This document shows, piece by piece, positions 50,968 to 60,889 of a stretch of 64,000 bases of DNA (position 1 is its first letter; each line of letters opens with the position of its first letter). The translations under genes were made by a program, and so were the position numbers. The stretch comes from an uncultured Aquimarina sp. (GTDB taxonomy: Bacteria; Bacteroidota; Bacteroidia; Flavobacteriales; Flavobacteriaceae), in assembly GCA_947498595.1 (NCBI GenBank), contig CANMKX010000002.1, positions 269,343 to 333,342 of the forward strand, written 5' to 3'. Below the pieces are notes generated by a model. It ran no database searches, was not told where the DNA came from, and saw only the letters and a list, made by a program, of their open reading frames with translations.

Positions 50968-51147
50968 ATGTTACAAAGTGTTTTACGTGTAAAAGGAGTT
51001 CATCAATTAAATAAAAATGATCAAAAAAGCATTCAAGGAGGTTTTAACAATACTAATTGTGAAATCGCTATTTCTATTAACGGTACATTATGTCTATGCC
51101 GTGGATGGGAACCTCAAAATGGGATTTGTGTAAATACAAACCAATAG
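50968..51147 (+). CDS. Double-glycine leader peptide, bacteriocin/secreted-peptide-like (59 aa)
   Basis: MLQSVLRVKGVHQLNKNDQKSIQGG|FNNTNCEIAISINGTLCLCRGWEPQNGICVNTNQ; leader pattern L..GV..L.K..QK.I.GG; hairpin ATTGCAA-AGG-TTGCAAT just downstream. Confidence 0.75.
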   Translation: MLQSVLRVKGVHQLNKNDQKSIQGGFNNTNCEIAISINGTLCLCRGWEPQNGICVNTNQ

Positions 51148-51253
51148 TGCATATTGCAAAGGTTGCAATTTATTACAGTCTTTGTATTTTTAGTACTTCT
51201 TAATTTATTGTATCGCTATTTTAAAATGATACAATGATGTAATCATACAAAAC

Positions 51254-51284
51254 AAAACGCCCAAAGTGTTCTTTGGGCGTTTTT
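51254..51284. terminator. Bidirectional terminator
   Basis: aaaacgcccaaag-tgtt-ctttgggcgtttt. Confidence 0.9.
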
Positions 51285-51303
51285 CTAGTATGAAATACAA
51301 GTT

Positions 51304-54300
51304 TTACTGCTTTATAAAACGAGTATTCAGTTTGGATCCTTCCTCGGCCAATTCAATTATATACATTCCACTCTCTAATTGAGATACATCTATTGTTTTG
51401 CTAAAAGCACCTTGTTGTACAACTTGTCCTAAAACGTTATAAACTTTGTATGTTTCCATTGTTTTTCCAGTCAAGATTATTTGTAATACATCTTGATCTT
51501 GTATTGGATTTGGATACACCTTAAAAATCGTTTCAGTTATTGTCGCTTCAGTTTCAATATTTGTTTCTATAGGTCCTGCTACACCTGCATTAACATTTAT
51601 TTTATAATCTTCTATTTCTCCCGTATGTGATATCTCACACGGATCTGGTGATAAATAATAAGACACTCTCACTCGCATTACTGTAGGTCCTGGTACTGCT
51701 GTAGCTGGTACTGTTACAGTCTGTGATCCTCCGTCAGTACCTCCATTAAAGACTTGCTCTCCTGCATCTGTAAAATCTCCATCCTTATTCCAGTCAATAT
51801 AAGCATATACCTTATTTAAATCCCAGTTAGTTGATACTCCTATTGATAATGTTTCCGTACTGCCAGCTGTTACCGTAGTAGATTGATCTGTATAATCACT
51901 ATATCCATTACTCGCTCCTAATACTGATGTATTATTTATTGTTCCAAAAGTTACGTTTTCTATATAATAATAATCTAATGATGCTGTTGTAGAAACGATA
52001 CAATAATCAGGCAAAGTAGTTCCTAATGTTGTAATTACAACTGTATTACTAGAACCTGATATATTTCCTGCTTCATCTCTCGCATGTACCGTAAAAGCAT
52101 AACTAGTTTCTTCATCTAACTCTATAATTAACTGCGAAGTCTCAGTAACTGTTCCTAATAATACAGGTCCTTGATAGATATCATAACCTGTTACTCCTAC
52201 GTTATCTGTAGCAGCATCCCAAGATAGTGTAGTAGTAGTAGTAGTCGTTCCTGTAGCAATTAGATTAGTTGGTACAGATGGTGCTTGCGTATCTACAGTA
52301 GTATCTTCAAAAGTGATTAAATAATCTTCTACTTCTCCTGAGTCAAATGATTCACAACTGTTATTTTCACCTGTTCTATAATTCATTATAACTCGTAATC
52401 GAGAGCTTCCCGTAAGATCCTCAGGTACTGTAATACTTCCATTTATAGGATCACTCCCTGTTCCTGTTAATACAAGTTCTCCTGAATCTCCAAAATCTCC
52501 ATCTGCATTAAAATCTACCCATACAGACCAATTTTCATCATATAATTCATCTGCTCTAAATCCTGGTGTTAAAGTAATAGGTGTAGATTCTCCGGGAGCT
52601 ATATTAATTTCATCATCCGAATAATAAGTATAACCTGATGCTCCTGATGCATTTTGATATTCTCCAATAGTTACTTCTGCAATCCATTCATATGTTTGAT
52701 CTCCTCCTTCAATTGTACAGTACTCTTGTACTCCTAAAGTTGTTACAGTTATTTCATTACTCGACACCGAGGTATTTCCTGCTTCATCTATAGCTTTCAC
52801 TACAAAAACATAAGCTGTATCCGGAGACAAGTCACTTATTCCATAACTAATCGTAGTTACAGTTGTTATCAATGTACCATCTTGATATACTTCATACCCT
52901 ACTACTCCAACATTATCTGTTGCGGCATCCCATGTTAAAGTTGTTTCTGTAGTTGTAGTACCGCTAGCTGATAAGTTTGCTGGCGCTGAAGGAGCTTCTG
53001 TATCTTCATTGGTTATAATTTCTGTTTGTCCAGCCAAAATAGTTCCTGATGGCTCCGTGCTATATGCATAATCTAATAATGAATATGAATCACCTGACGC
53101 ATTGACTTGAAAACGAAACCATCCATAAAATTCTTTGTTATCTTTTTTGAATCTAAAACCTGCAAAAGCAGTCTGTCCATTCCATGCTGTATAACTTGCA
53201 GATCTTATATCATGTAGATCAGGATATCCTCCTCCATCTGTCCAATTACTTGTGCTAGTTATTGGTGTTCCCTCTGTTAATACTGCTACATTAATAGTAT
53301 TACCTACTGTTACCATAGCTTCAGTATACGTTTCAAATTGCAATGCATATTGTCCACTAGGATGTCCAGATGCGTTATAGAATAGCCCCCCATAATTAGT
53401 ACCGCCTCCTAATGATGGTATATTATCATCTGTAAAAGGTTTCCATACATCTGATGCTGTAACTTTAAGGTCATCATTGTCAACATAAATAATTTCAAAT
53501 GGATCTAAAAACTCGTACATAACCGTTACAGAAGTTACATCGGCTTGAATTGCTGCTGCCGTAAAGTTAATAGTCCCTGGGCCACTATCGCTAGCTGTAT
53601 GCGAACTTGCACTTCCTGTATAAGTTACTGTAGCCTGTGTTTTTGATGCATTAACTTCAATACTAATATTCAATCCGCTAGGAATGTTTGCTGTATAATG
53701 TGTTCCTTCTGATAAGATTCCACTTACATTAAACATTGTATTATGTGCTTCTACAATAGTTACGCCATCCAATGTTCCATTATTTATAGAAGCCTCACTT
53801 ATATTTCCATCTTGTACATCAACATATGGGTTACTCGATTGTTGCTGCCCTGCTAAAATAGTACCTGATGGCTCTGTAGTATATGCATAATCTAATAATG
53901 TATACGAGTCACCTACTCCATTAACTTGAAAACGTAGCCATCCATAAAATTCTCTAGTTCCTTTTTTGAATCTAAATCCAGCATAAGCTGTCTGTCCATT
54001 CCAATCATTATAATTACTAGATCTAATATCATGTAAATCTGGATATCCTCCTCCATCAGTCCAATTACTTGCATTACTTATAGGCGTATTAAGAGCTAAT
54101 ACACTTACATTTCTACTATTCCCATTAGTTATCATTGCTTCAGTATACGTTTCAAACTGTAAGGTTGGTTGCCCTGTAGGGTGTCCTGATGCATTATAGA
54201 ATAACCCTCCATAATTAGTACCGCCTCCTAATGATGGTATGTTTGCATCTGTAAAAGGTTTCCATACATCTGTTGAATTTGCAGTTAAATTAGGATTATT

Positions 54301-55677
54301 AACATAAATGATTTGATATGGATCAGAAAATTCGAAGTTAATTCCTATCGTTGAAGAATTAGAGGTAACTGTTGCCGCTGCAAAAGTAATAGTTCCTTGC
54401 GTGCTATTACTTGCTCCATGCGCCGTTGCCGTACCTGTATAAGATACAATAGCTTCAGTTCCTGATGCATTTACGTTAATATCTACTCCTAATCCTGCTG
54501 GTAAATTTGTTGTATAATGAACCCCTTCAGCTAAAGTTCCTTGTACATTAAATGTAGTATTAAGCGTTACAATTTTTGAAGTTCCTTCTATACTTCCATC
54601 ATTCGCTATGGCTTCTATTACATCGGGTGTTTCTATAGCGATAGAAGCTGCTCCATCATCTGTACCTGTATCATTTAAGTTCCCTGGCTGCCATAATGGA
54701 AATCTTGTTGAATGTTGTAATGCTGCTATAGCTCTACTTATTTGTCCTTGCGTAAACATTTTATAACATCCAGTCGATCCATTATATCCCATATAATTTT
54801 CATGATTGATGTATTCGTTATTACAGTTTCTAGCTCTATTACATCCTGTTCCTCCTCCGGTGTCTTCTTGTGGTGTATCATTTACATAATCTGTTCCTCC
54901 ACATCCACCATCATGAGTATGTACTAAATTTAACCAGTGCCCAAATTCATGTGTTAATGTAGAAGAGAATTCATGACTTGTATTTCCTGTTAAATATCTA
55001 CCGTTATATACAATACGCGCTACATCATCATCTGAGTCAAATGCACTAGGATACCATGCTACTCCTGAATTATTAGTTCCTCCATCATTATACAAATCTG
55101 CTTGGATATATACATTCATGTATTTATAATTATCCCATGCATCTTGTGCTATTAATGCACGTGTTCCTCCATCATTATTACCATATCCCCCACGTGGTGC
55201 GTGAAATACAACTCCATTAGTTGCATTTCCGTCTGGGTCTATTGTTGCTAATTTAAATTCGATATTCAAACTAGATTTAATTCCATCAAACAACGGATCA
55301 ATAGTATTGAAATCAGGGTTCAATCCTTGAAATTCTTCATTCACTTGACCAATAGAATTTACTATTGTATTATAGGTTACTGATGATCCACTCTGTACTG
55401 TTCCATATACATGAAATACGACAGGAATAGTATACGTCGCTGCTGCTTTTTCTTGTAATCCTTCTGCGATAAGCCGTTCGCTGAAGTTATTAAATTCAAG
55501 AAATTTTTGATATGCACCTGGGTTTGTTTCCCAATATTCTTTCATGACCTTGTCGGTCTTACAACCTATTCCTTCTTGCCCCCAAGAAAAGGAAAAGATA
55601 AATAGGGTGAGTAATAAATAATAAGATTTCATAATAAATTGAGTTTTGTGTATTGCAAATTTAAATGTTAAAAACAA
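51304..55677 (-). CDS. Large secreted M43-family metalloprotease with duplicated accessory domains, Fn3 and GEVED-like domains, T9SS C-terminal domain
   Basis: HEFGHWLNLVHTH; two copies of DVWKPFTDxNIPSLGGGTNYGGLFYNASGHP...; Fn3 motifs (APSAPANLSASGTTTTETTLTWDAATDNVGVVGYEVYQDG); C-terminal VYPNPIQD...MYIIELAEEGSKLNTRFIKQ. Confidence 0.92.
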   Translation of the reverse strand: MFLTFKFAIHKTQFIMKSYYLLLTLFIFSFSWGQEGIGCKTDKVMKEYWETNPGAYQKFLEFNNFSERLIAEGLQEKAAATYTIPVVFHVYGTVQSGSSVTYNTIVNSIGQVNEEFQGLNPDFNTIDPLFDGIKSSLNIEFKLATIDPDGNATNGVVFHAPRGGYGNNDGGTRALIAQDAWDNYKYMNVYIQADLYNDGGTNNSGVAWYPSAFDSDDDVARIVYNGRYLTGNTSHEFSSTLTHEFGHWLNLVHTHDGGCGGTDYVNDTPQEDTGGGTGCNRARNCNNEYINHENYMGYNGSTGCYKMFTQGQISRAIAALQHSTRFPLWQPGNLNDTGTDDGAASIAIETPDVIEAIANDGSIEGTSKIVTLNTTFNVQGTLAEGVHYTTNLPAGLGVDINVNASGTEAIVSYTGTATAHGASNSTQGTITFAAATVTSNSSTIGINFEFSDPYQIIYVNNPNLTANSTDVWKPFTDANIPSLGGGTNYGGLFYNASGHPTGQPTLQFETYTEAMITNGNSRNVSVLALNTPISNASNWTDGGGYPDLHDIRSSNYNDWNGQTAYAGFRFKKGTREFYGWLRFQVNGVGDSYTLLDYAYTTEPSGTILAGQQQSSNPYVDVQDGNISEASINNGTLDGVTIVEAHNTMFNVSGILSEGTHYTANIPSGLNISIEVNASKTQATVTYTGSASSHTASDSGPGTINFTAAAIQADVTSVTVMYEFLDPFEIIYVDNDDLKVTASDVWKPFTDDNIPSLGGGTNYGGLFYNASGHPSGQYALQFETYTEAMVTVGNTINVAVLTEGTPITSTSNWTDGGGYPDLHDIRSASYTAWNGQTAFAGFRFKKDNKEFYGWFRFQVNASGDSYSLLDYAYSTEPSGTILAGQTEIITNEDTEAPSAPANLSASGTTTTETTLTWDAATDNVGVVGYEVYQDGTLITTVTTISYGISDLSPDTAYVFVVKAIDEAGNTSVSSNEITVTTLGVQEYCTIEGGDQTYEWIAEVTIGEYQNASGASGYTYYSDDEINIAPGESTPITLTPGFRADELYDENWSVWVDFNADGDFGDSGELVLTGTGSDPINGSITVPEDLTGSSRLRVIMNYRTGENNSCESFDSGEVEDYLITFEDTTVDTQAPSVPTNLIATGTTTTTTTLSWDAATDNVGVTGYDIYQGPVLLGTVTETSQLIIELDEETSYAFTVHARDEAGNISGSSNTVVITTLGTTLPDYCIVSTTASLDYYYIENVTFGTINNTSVLGASNGYSDYTDQSTTVTAGSTETLSIGVSTNWDLNKVYAYIDWNKDGDFTDAGEQVFNGGTDGGSQTVTVPATAVPGPTVMRVRVSYYLSPDPCEISHTGEIEDYKINVNAGVAGPIETNIETEATITETIFKVYPNPIQDQDVLQIILTGKTMETYKVYNVLGQVVQQGAFSKTIDVSQLESGMYIIELAEEGSKLNTRFIKQ

Positions 55678-55790
55678 TTAAATTATCTTACATTATATCC
55701 AAAACATATACTATATTATCAATAAATTAGTGTTTTTATTAAGAATTACACAAAAACCGTAATGCTTTGATTTAAAAAGATGTAACTCAT

Positions 55791-55820
55791 AAAAAAACCA
55801 AAGAATTTCTTCTTTGGTTT
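55791..55820 (-). terminator. Terminator
   Basis: aaaccaaagaa...ttctttggttt with A-run at left. Confidence 0.7.
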
Positions 55821-55866
55821 AAAAAATAATTTTTTTAATAAAAACAAATCAACTTAACCTTAATTT

Positions 55867-57951
55867 TTATTTCTTCACAATTCTCTTAACTCCTATATTT
55901 TTTCCGTTTTTAAATATCTTCATAAAATAAATCCCTGTAGTCGTTAATTCATTCTCTATACGTATTGTATTAGATCCATTCGTAACTACTTCTTTATAAA
56001 CTTTCATTCCTAAAGTATTATATATTTCTATGATAATTGAATCTGATGTAACATCTGAAAATTCTATTTGAATTGTATTCGTAAAAGGGTTAGGATATAC
56101 TTCAAAAGATTTTTTTTCTGCTACTTCAAAATCATTTGTAGCTAATACTTGTTGTCCTGTTAATATCTCTCCAAAAGGTTCTGTATTATATGCATAATCT
56201 AACAATGAGTACGCTGTTCCATCTCCATTTACACTAAATTGAAACCATCCGTAATATTCTCTATTATCAATAGTAAACCTGAAACCTGCATAAGCTGTTT
56301 GTCCATCCCAATCGGTATAACTATTTGTTCTAATATCATGTAAATTAGGAAAATTACCTCCTGACACCCAATTACTTGTTGTTGTAATTGCTGAATTCTC
56401 TGCTAGCATCGCTATATTTTTTGTAGCACCTACAGTAATCATTGCTGCTGTATATGTTTCAAATTGCAAGGCTGGTTCTCCGCTAGGATGTCCTGATAAA
56501 TTATAAAATAATCCTCCGTAATTTGTACCTCCACCTAGTGATGGTATATTAGCATCTGTAAATGGTTCCCATACATCTGATGTATTTACTGTAAGATCGT
56601 TTACATCTACATAGACAATTTCATAAGGGTCAACAAATTCGAATTCCAATGCCAACGTATTTGCTGTTAATACAATTCCTGCATCCAAAAAAGTAATAGT
56701 TCTTGAGGTCGTATTTGAACTTTCATGATTTATAGCATTCCCTGTAAAAAATATAGTTGCCTCGTTTCTAGTATCATTCACTTCTATCCTCGCTGTTAAT
56801 CCATCTGGGATGTTTCCTATATAATGAGTTCCTTCTACTAATACTCCGGATATATTAAAGTTCGTATTCGTTACAGTAATAGTCGCTTCTGTTTCAATTC
56901 CACCTGTATTAGAAATTTCTTCTTTAAAAACAGAAGTATCAAGCGTGGCTATAGCATCACCACTATCTGTTCCTGTATCAATTAAATTTTGTGGCTGCCA
57001 TAATGAAACTCTTGCTGAATGTTGCAATGCAGCTAACATCCTATCAATTTGCCCTTGTGTAAACATTTTGTAACATCCACTAGCTCCATTATATCCCATA
57101 TAATTCTCATAATTGATAAAATCATTGTTGCAGTTTCTAGCTGCTACGCACCCTGTACCTCCAGCTGTATCTTCTTGCGGAGTATCACTTACAAAGTCAT
57201 CTCCTCCACATCCATTAAAATGAGTGTGTCTTAAATTAAGCCAATGTCCAAATTCATGTGTTAATGTAGAAGCAAATTCATTACTCGTATTACCCGTTAA
57301 ATATTGTCCATTATAAACAACACGTGCTACGTTCGCATTAGAATCGACAGTACTAGGTAACCAAGCTACTCCTGAGTTATTACTTACCCCATTATTATAC
57401 AAGTCTCCTTGAATGTATACATTCATATATTTGTAGTTATCCCATGCATCTAATGCTATAGAAGAACGTGTTCCCCCATCATTATTACCATAACCATTTC
57501 GTATTCCATGAAATACAACACCATTCGTTACATTACCGTTTGGATCAATTGTCGCTAATTTAAATTCAATACTCATTGTAGATTTAAGCCCATTAAACAT
57601 AGGATCTACTGTATTAAAATCAGCATTCAAACCTTGAAATTCTTCATTTACTTGATTAACCGAATTAACTATTGTATTGTAATCTACTGTATCTCCATTT
57701 TGAACAGTTCCATATACATGAAAAACTACAGGAATTGTATAAGTTGCCAAAGAAGCATTTTTACGCAATCCTTCATTTGTGATAAAATCCTTGGTAAATT
57801 GATTAAAATTTTGATATTCTTGATAAGCCTCTGGAGACAACTCCCATAAGGACTCCATTCCTTCTTCAGTTTTACAATTTTCTTGAGCATACATCCCTGA
57901 ATACAAAGTAAATATATACATCATTAAAAATTGGGGTAATTTCTTTTTCAT
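55867..57951 (-). CDS. Secreted M43-family metalloprotease with one accessory domain and T9SS C-terminal domain
   Basis: HEFGHWLNLRHTH; DVWEPFTDANIPSLGGGTNYGGLFYNLSGHP; VYPNPFTNTI...GIYFMKIFKNGKNIGVKRIVKK. Confidence 0.92.
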   Translation of the reverse strand: MKKKLPQFLMMYIFTLYSGMYAQENCKTEEGMESLWELSPEAYQEYQNFNQFTKDFITNEGLRKNASLATYTIPVVFHVYGTVQNGDTVDYNTIVNSVNQVNEEFQGLNADFNTVDPMFNGLKSTMSIEFKLATIDPNGNVTNGVVFHGIRNGYGNNDGGTRSSIALDAWDNYKYMNVYIQGDLYNNGVSNNSGVAWLPSTVDSNANVARVVYNGQYLTGNTSNEFASTLTHEFGHWLNLRHTHFNGCGGDDFVSDTPQEDTAGGTGCVAARNCNNDFINYENYMGYNGASGCYKMFTQGQIDRMLAALQHSARVSLWQPQNLIDTGTDSGDAIATLDTSVFKEEISNTGGIETEATITVTNTNFNISGVLVEGTHYIGNIPDGLTARIEVNDTRNEATIFFTGNAINHESSNTTSRTITFLDAGIVLTANTLALEFEFVDPYEIVYVDVNDLTVNTSDVWEPFTDANIPSLGGGTNYGGLFYNLSGHPSGEPALQFETYTAAMITVGATKNIAMLAENSAITTTSNWVSGGNFPNLHDIRTNSYTDWDGQTAYAGFRFTIDNREYYGWFQFSVNGDGTAYSLLDYAYNTEPFGEILTGQQVLATNDFEVAEKKSFEVYPNPFTNTIQIEFSDVTSDSIIIEIYNTLGMKVYKEVVTNGSNTIRIENELTTTGIYFMKIFKNGKNIGVKRIVKK

Positions 57952-58133
57952 TTTTTTTATTTCAAATTTAGATAGCTACCCATTTTAATTATATGAACAT
58001 TTTATCCAATTCAAGTATTTTATTATCATTAACACAATTAATTAACATTATTTTTAATTTAATTTCACTTAAAATAAAAATAATCAAATCAATAAGCGTC
58101 AAAAAAATCTGTATTCAGTTAATTTTTAAGGCA

Positions 58134-58166
58134 TAAAAAAAGCCAAAGAATTTCTCCTTTGGCTCT
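58134..58166 (-). terminator. Terminator
   Basis: agccaaag...ctttggct with A-run at left. Confidence 0.75.
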
Positions 58167-58182
58167 TAAAAAATGAGTTTTA

Positions 58183-59445
58183 TTATTTCTTTATAATTCT
58201 TTTAATCTCCACAACGTTTCCGTCAATTACTATTTTCATAAAATAAACACCAGATGCTGTAGCACTTAAATCAATTCCTTCTGTAACATTTATCAGTTCT
58301 TCTTTATAAACAGTAATCCCTGCAGTATTATAAATTTCTACAGTATAGTTTCCTGAATAATCTCCTATAGTTAACTGTACATTATTGGTAAAAGGATTTG
58401 GATACACCTCGATACTGTTTCCTTCTTCAATTTCAAAATCATTTGTTGCTAACACATCACTTGTTCCAGTATCTACTAAATTTTGTGCTTGCCATAGAGG
58501 AAATCTCGCTGGATGTTGTAATGCTGCTAACATTCTATCAATCTGTCCTTGTGTAAACATTTTATAACATCCACTAGCCCCATTATATCCCATATAATTT
58601 TCATAATTAATAAATTCGTTATCACAATTTCTTGCAGCCGTACACCCTGTACCTCCTGCCGTATCTTCTTGAGGGGTATCTCCTACAAAATCATCTCCTC
58701 CACAACCATTAAAATGAGTATGTCTTAAATTAAGCCAATGTCCAAATTCGTGTGTTAAAACAGAAGCAAATTCATCACTTGTATTACCTGTTAGATATTG
58801 TCCATTATAAACAACTCTAGCTGCATCAGCATCAGAGTCAAAAGTACTTGGTAACCATGCTACACCAGAATTATTAGTACCTCCATCATTATATAAATCT
58901 GCTTGGATATATACATTCATGTACTTATAATTATCCCACGCATCTTGAGCGATAGCTGCTCGTGTCGCTCCGTCATTATTACCAAATCCATTTCGTGTTC
59001 CATGAAATACAACACCATTAGTTACATTACCTTCTGGATCAATTGTTGCTAATTTAAAGTCAATACTCAATGTAGATTTAATATCATTAAATAAAGGATC
59101 AATACTATTAAAATCAGCATTCAAGCCTTGAAATTCTTCACTCACTTGATTTACTGAATTAAGGATTGTATTATAATCCACCGTGTCTCCATTTTGAACA
59201 GTTCCATAAACGTGAAAAACTACAGGAATTGTGTAGGTTGTCAAACTTGCGTTTTTACGTAATACTTCATTTGTTACAAAATCTTTAGTATACTCATTAA
59301 AATCCTGGTATTCTTGATATGCTTCAGGAGACTGTTCCCATAGAGATTGCATTCCCTCTTCAGTTTTACAAACATTTTGCGAGTATATTGCTGTTTGAAA
59401 AGCTACTATACAGATAGTCAAAAATTGGGGCATTTTTTTCTTCAT
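58183..59445 (-). CDS. Secreted M43-family metalloprotease (minimal form) with T9SS C-terminal domain
   Basis: HEFGHWLNLRHTH, ENYMGYNGASGCYKMFTQGQ, VYPNPFTNNVQ...GVYFMKIVIDGNVVEIKRIIKK. Confidence 0.92.
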   Translation of the reverse strand: MKKKMPQFLTICIVAFQTAIYSQNVCKTEEGMQSLWEQSPEAYQEYQDFNEYTKDFVTNEVLRKNASLTTYTIPVVFHVYGTVQNGDTVDYNTILNSVNQVSEEFQGLNADFNSIDPLFNDIKSTLSIDFKLATIDPEGNVTNGVVFHGTRNGFGNNDGATRAAIAQDAWDNYKYMNVYIQADLYNDGGTNNSGVAWLPSTFDSDADAARVVYNGQYLTGNTSDEFASVLTHEFGHWLNLRHTHFNGCGGDDFVGDTPQEDTAGGTGCTAARNCDNEFINYENYMGYNGASGCYKMFTQGQIDRMLAALQHPARFPLWQAQNLVDTGTSDVLATNDFEIEEGNSIEVYPNPFTNNVQLTIGDYSGNYTVEIYNTAGITVYKEELINVTEGIDLSATASGVYFMKIVIDGNVVEIKRIIKK

Positions 59446-59579
59446 GTCTTTTAAAATTTAAATACTATTTTATCATAATAACATTACTATTCTAATCAAA
59501 AAATATATTTTGTTATCATTAACATTTTTATTTAACTATTTTCTTAACTTTTACAGTCTCAAACACTAAAATTTACCTA

Positions 59580-60872
59580 ATGAGATACCGCTCAATTTCT
59601 AATACTTTATTCATAAAAAACAGAGATAATTTTAAACATTTAATGCAATCAAATACTATTGCAATCTTATCCTCAAATGATATCAAACATACCAATGCGG
59701 ATGATGTCATGGGATTTGCCCAAAACAATGATTTATTTTATCTATCTGGAATCGATCAAGAGGAAACCATACTCGTTGTATTTCCAGACGCATATCGCAA
59801 GGAGAATAGAGAAATTTTATTTATCAAAGAAACAAATGAGCAAATCAAAATTTGGGAAGGTGAAAAATTAACTAAAGAACAAGCCGCGAATATCTCTGGA
59901 ATTCAACGTATAGAGTGGAGTCATGATTTTGAAAAAATAATACAACTCATGACTTTTGAAGCTGATGGCTTCTATTTAGGCCATAACGAACATATTAAAA
60001 GAGTAACATCTAATCAACAAACTCAACAAGATAGATTGATTCTTTGGTGCAAAGAAAAATATCCTTTACACCAATATTATAGAGCTGCAAAAATCACGAG
60101 ATCATTACGTCCTATAAAATCTCAAGAAGAAATCGCTTTAATACAAGAGGCCGCTGATATAGGAATAAAAGGTTTTCATCGTCTTTTAAAAGCTGTTAAA
60201 CCTAATTGTAAAGAATATGAATTAGAAGCTGAACTCACTTACGAATTAGTTAAAAATGGTGGGACTCGTCATGCTTTTAAACCAATTATAGCATCTGGCG
60301 CCAATGCTTGTGCATTACATTACAACACCAATGATAACTTATGTAAAGATGGAGAGATGATTTTAATAGATTTTGGTGTCTGTTATGCCAACTATAATAG
60401 TGATACCACTCGTTGTGTACCTGTTAATGGAAAGTTTTCTAAACGACAAAAAGAAGTTTATAGTTCTGTTTTATATTGTCTAAAAGAAGGAGCTAAATTA
60501 TTAAAACCTGGCATAGAACACACTGAATATGAAAGACAAATGGCAACTCTTGTTGAAACACAATTAATAGCTCTTGGTCTACTCAATTTAAATGATATAA
60601 AAAATCAAAATCCACAAAAACCATTATATAAAAAATACTTTATGCATGGTACAGCCCATCATCTAGGGTTAGATGTACATGATGTAGGTCTTTATTCTAA
60701 AACTATTGAGGAAGGAATGGTTTTTACTTGTGAACCTGGTATATATATACCTGAAGAAGGAATTGGTTGTCGTCTCGAAAATGATTATTTAATTACTCAA
60801 AATGGCAATATCAATCTCACTGAAGCAATGCCTATAGAAATTGAAGATATTGAAAAATTAATGCTCGCTTAA
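59580..60872 (+). CDS. M24 metallopeptidase, aminopeptidase P-like
   Basis: LIDFGVCYANYNSDTTR, HGTAHHLGLDVHD, CEPGIYIPEEGIGCRLEND metal ligands intact. Confidence 0.9.
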   Translation: MRYRSISNTLFIKNRDNFKHLMQSNTIAILSSNDIKHTNADDVMGFAQNNDLFYLSGIDQEETILVVFPDAYRKENREILFIKETNEQIKIWEGEKLTKEQAANISGIQRIEWSHDFEKIIQLMTFEADGFYLGHNEHIKRVTSNQQTQQDRLILWCKEKYPLHQYYRAAKITRSLRPIKSQEEIALIQEAADIGIKGFHRLLKAVKPNCKEYELEAELTYELVKNGGTRHAFKPIIASGANACALHYNTNDNLCKDGEMILIDFGVCYANYNSDTTRCVPVNGKFSKRQKEVYSSVLYCLKEGAKLLKPGIEHTEYERQMATLVETQLIALGLLNLNDIKNQNPQKPLYKKYFMHGTAHHLGLDVHDVGLYSKTIEEGMVFTCEPGIYIPEEGIGCRLENDYLITQNGNINLTEAMPIEIEDIEKLMLA

Positions 60873-60889
60873 TTAAAATCTTATTAATT

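Noticed and set aside
53030-57000. Possible DNA-level repeat array or mobile element in the metalloprotease region
   Set aside because: The repeats are explained by homologous protein domains in frame; no terminal inverted repeats or transposase.
54742-57849. Plus-strand ORFs inside the M43 genes (54742-54927, 57049-57234, 57634-57849)
   Set aside because: Similar antisense translations recur only because the underlying protease sequences are paralogous.
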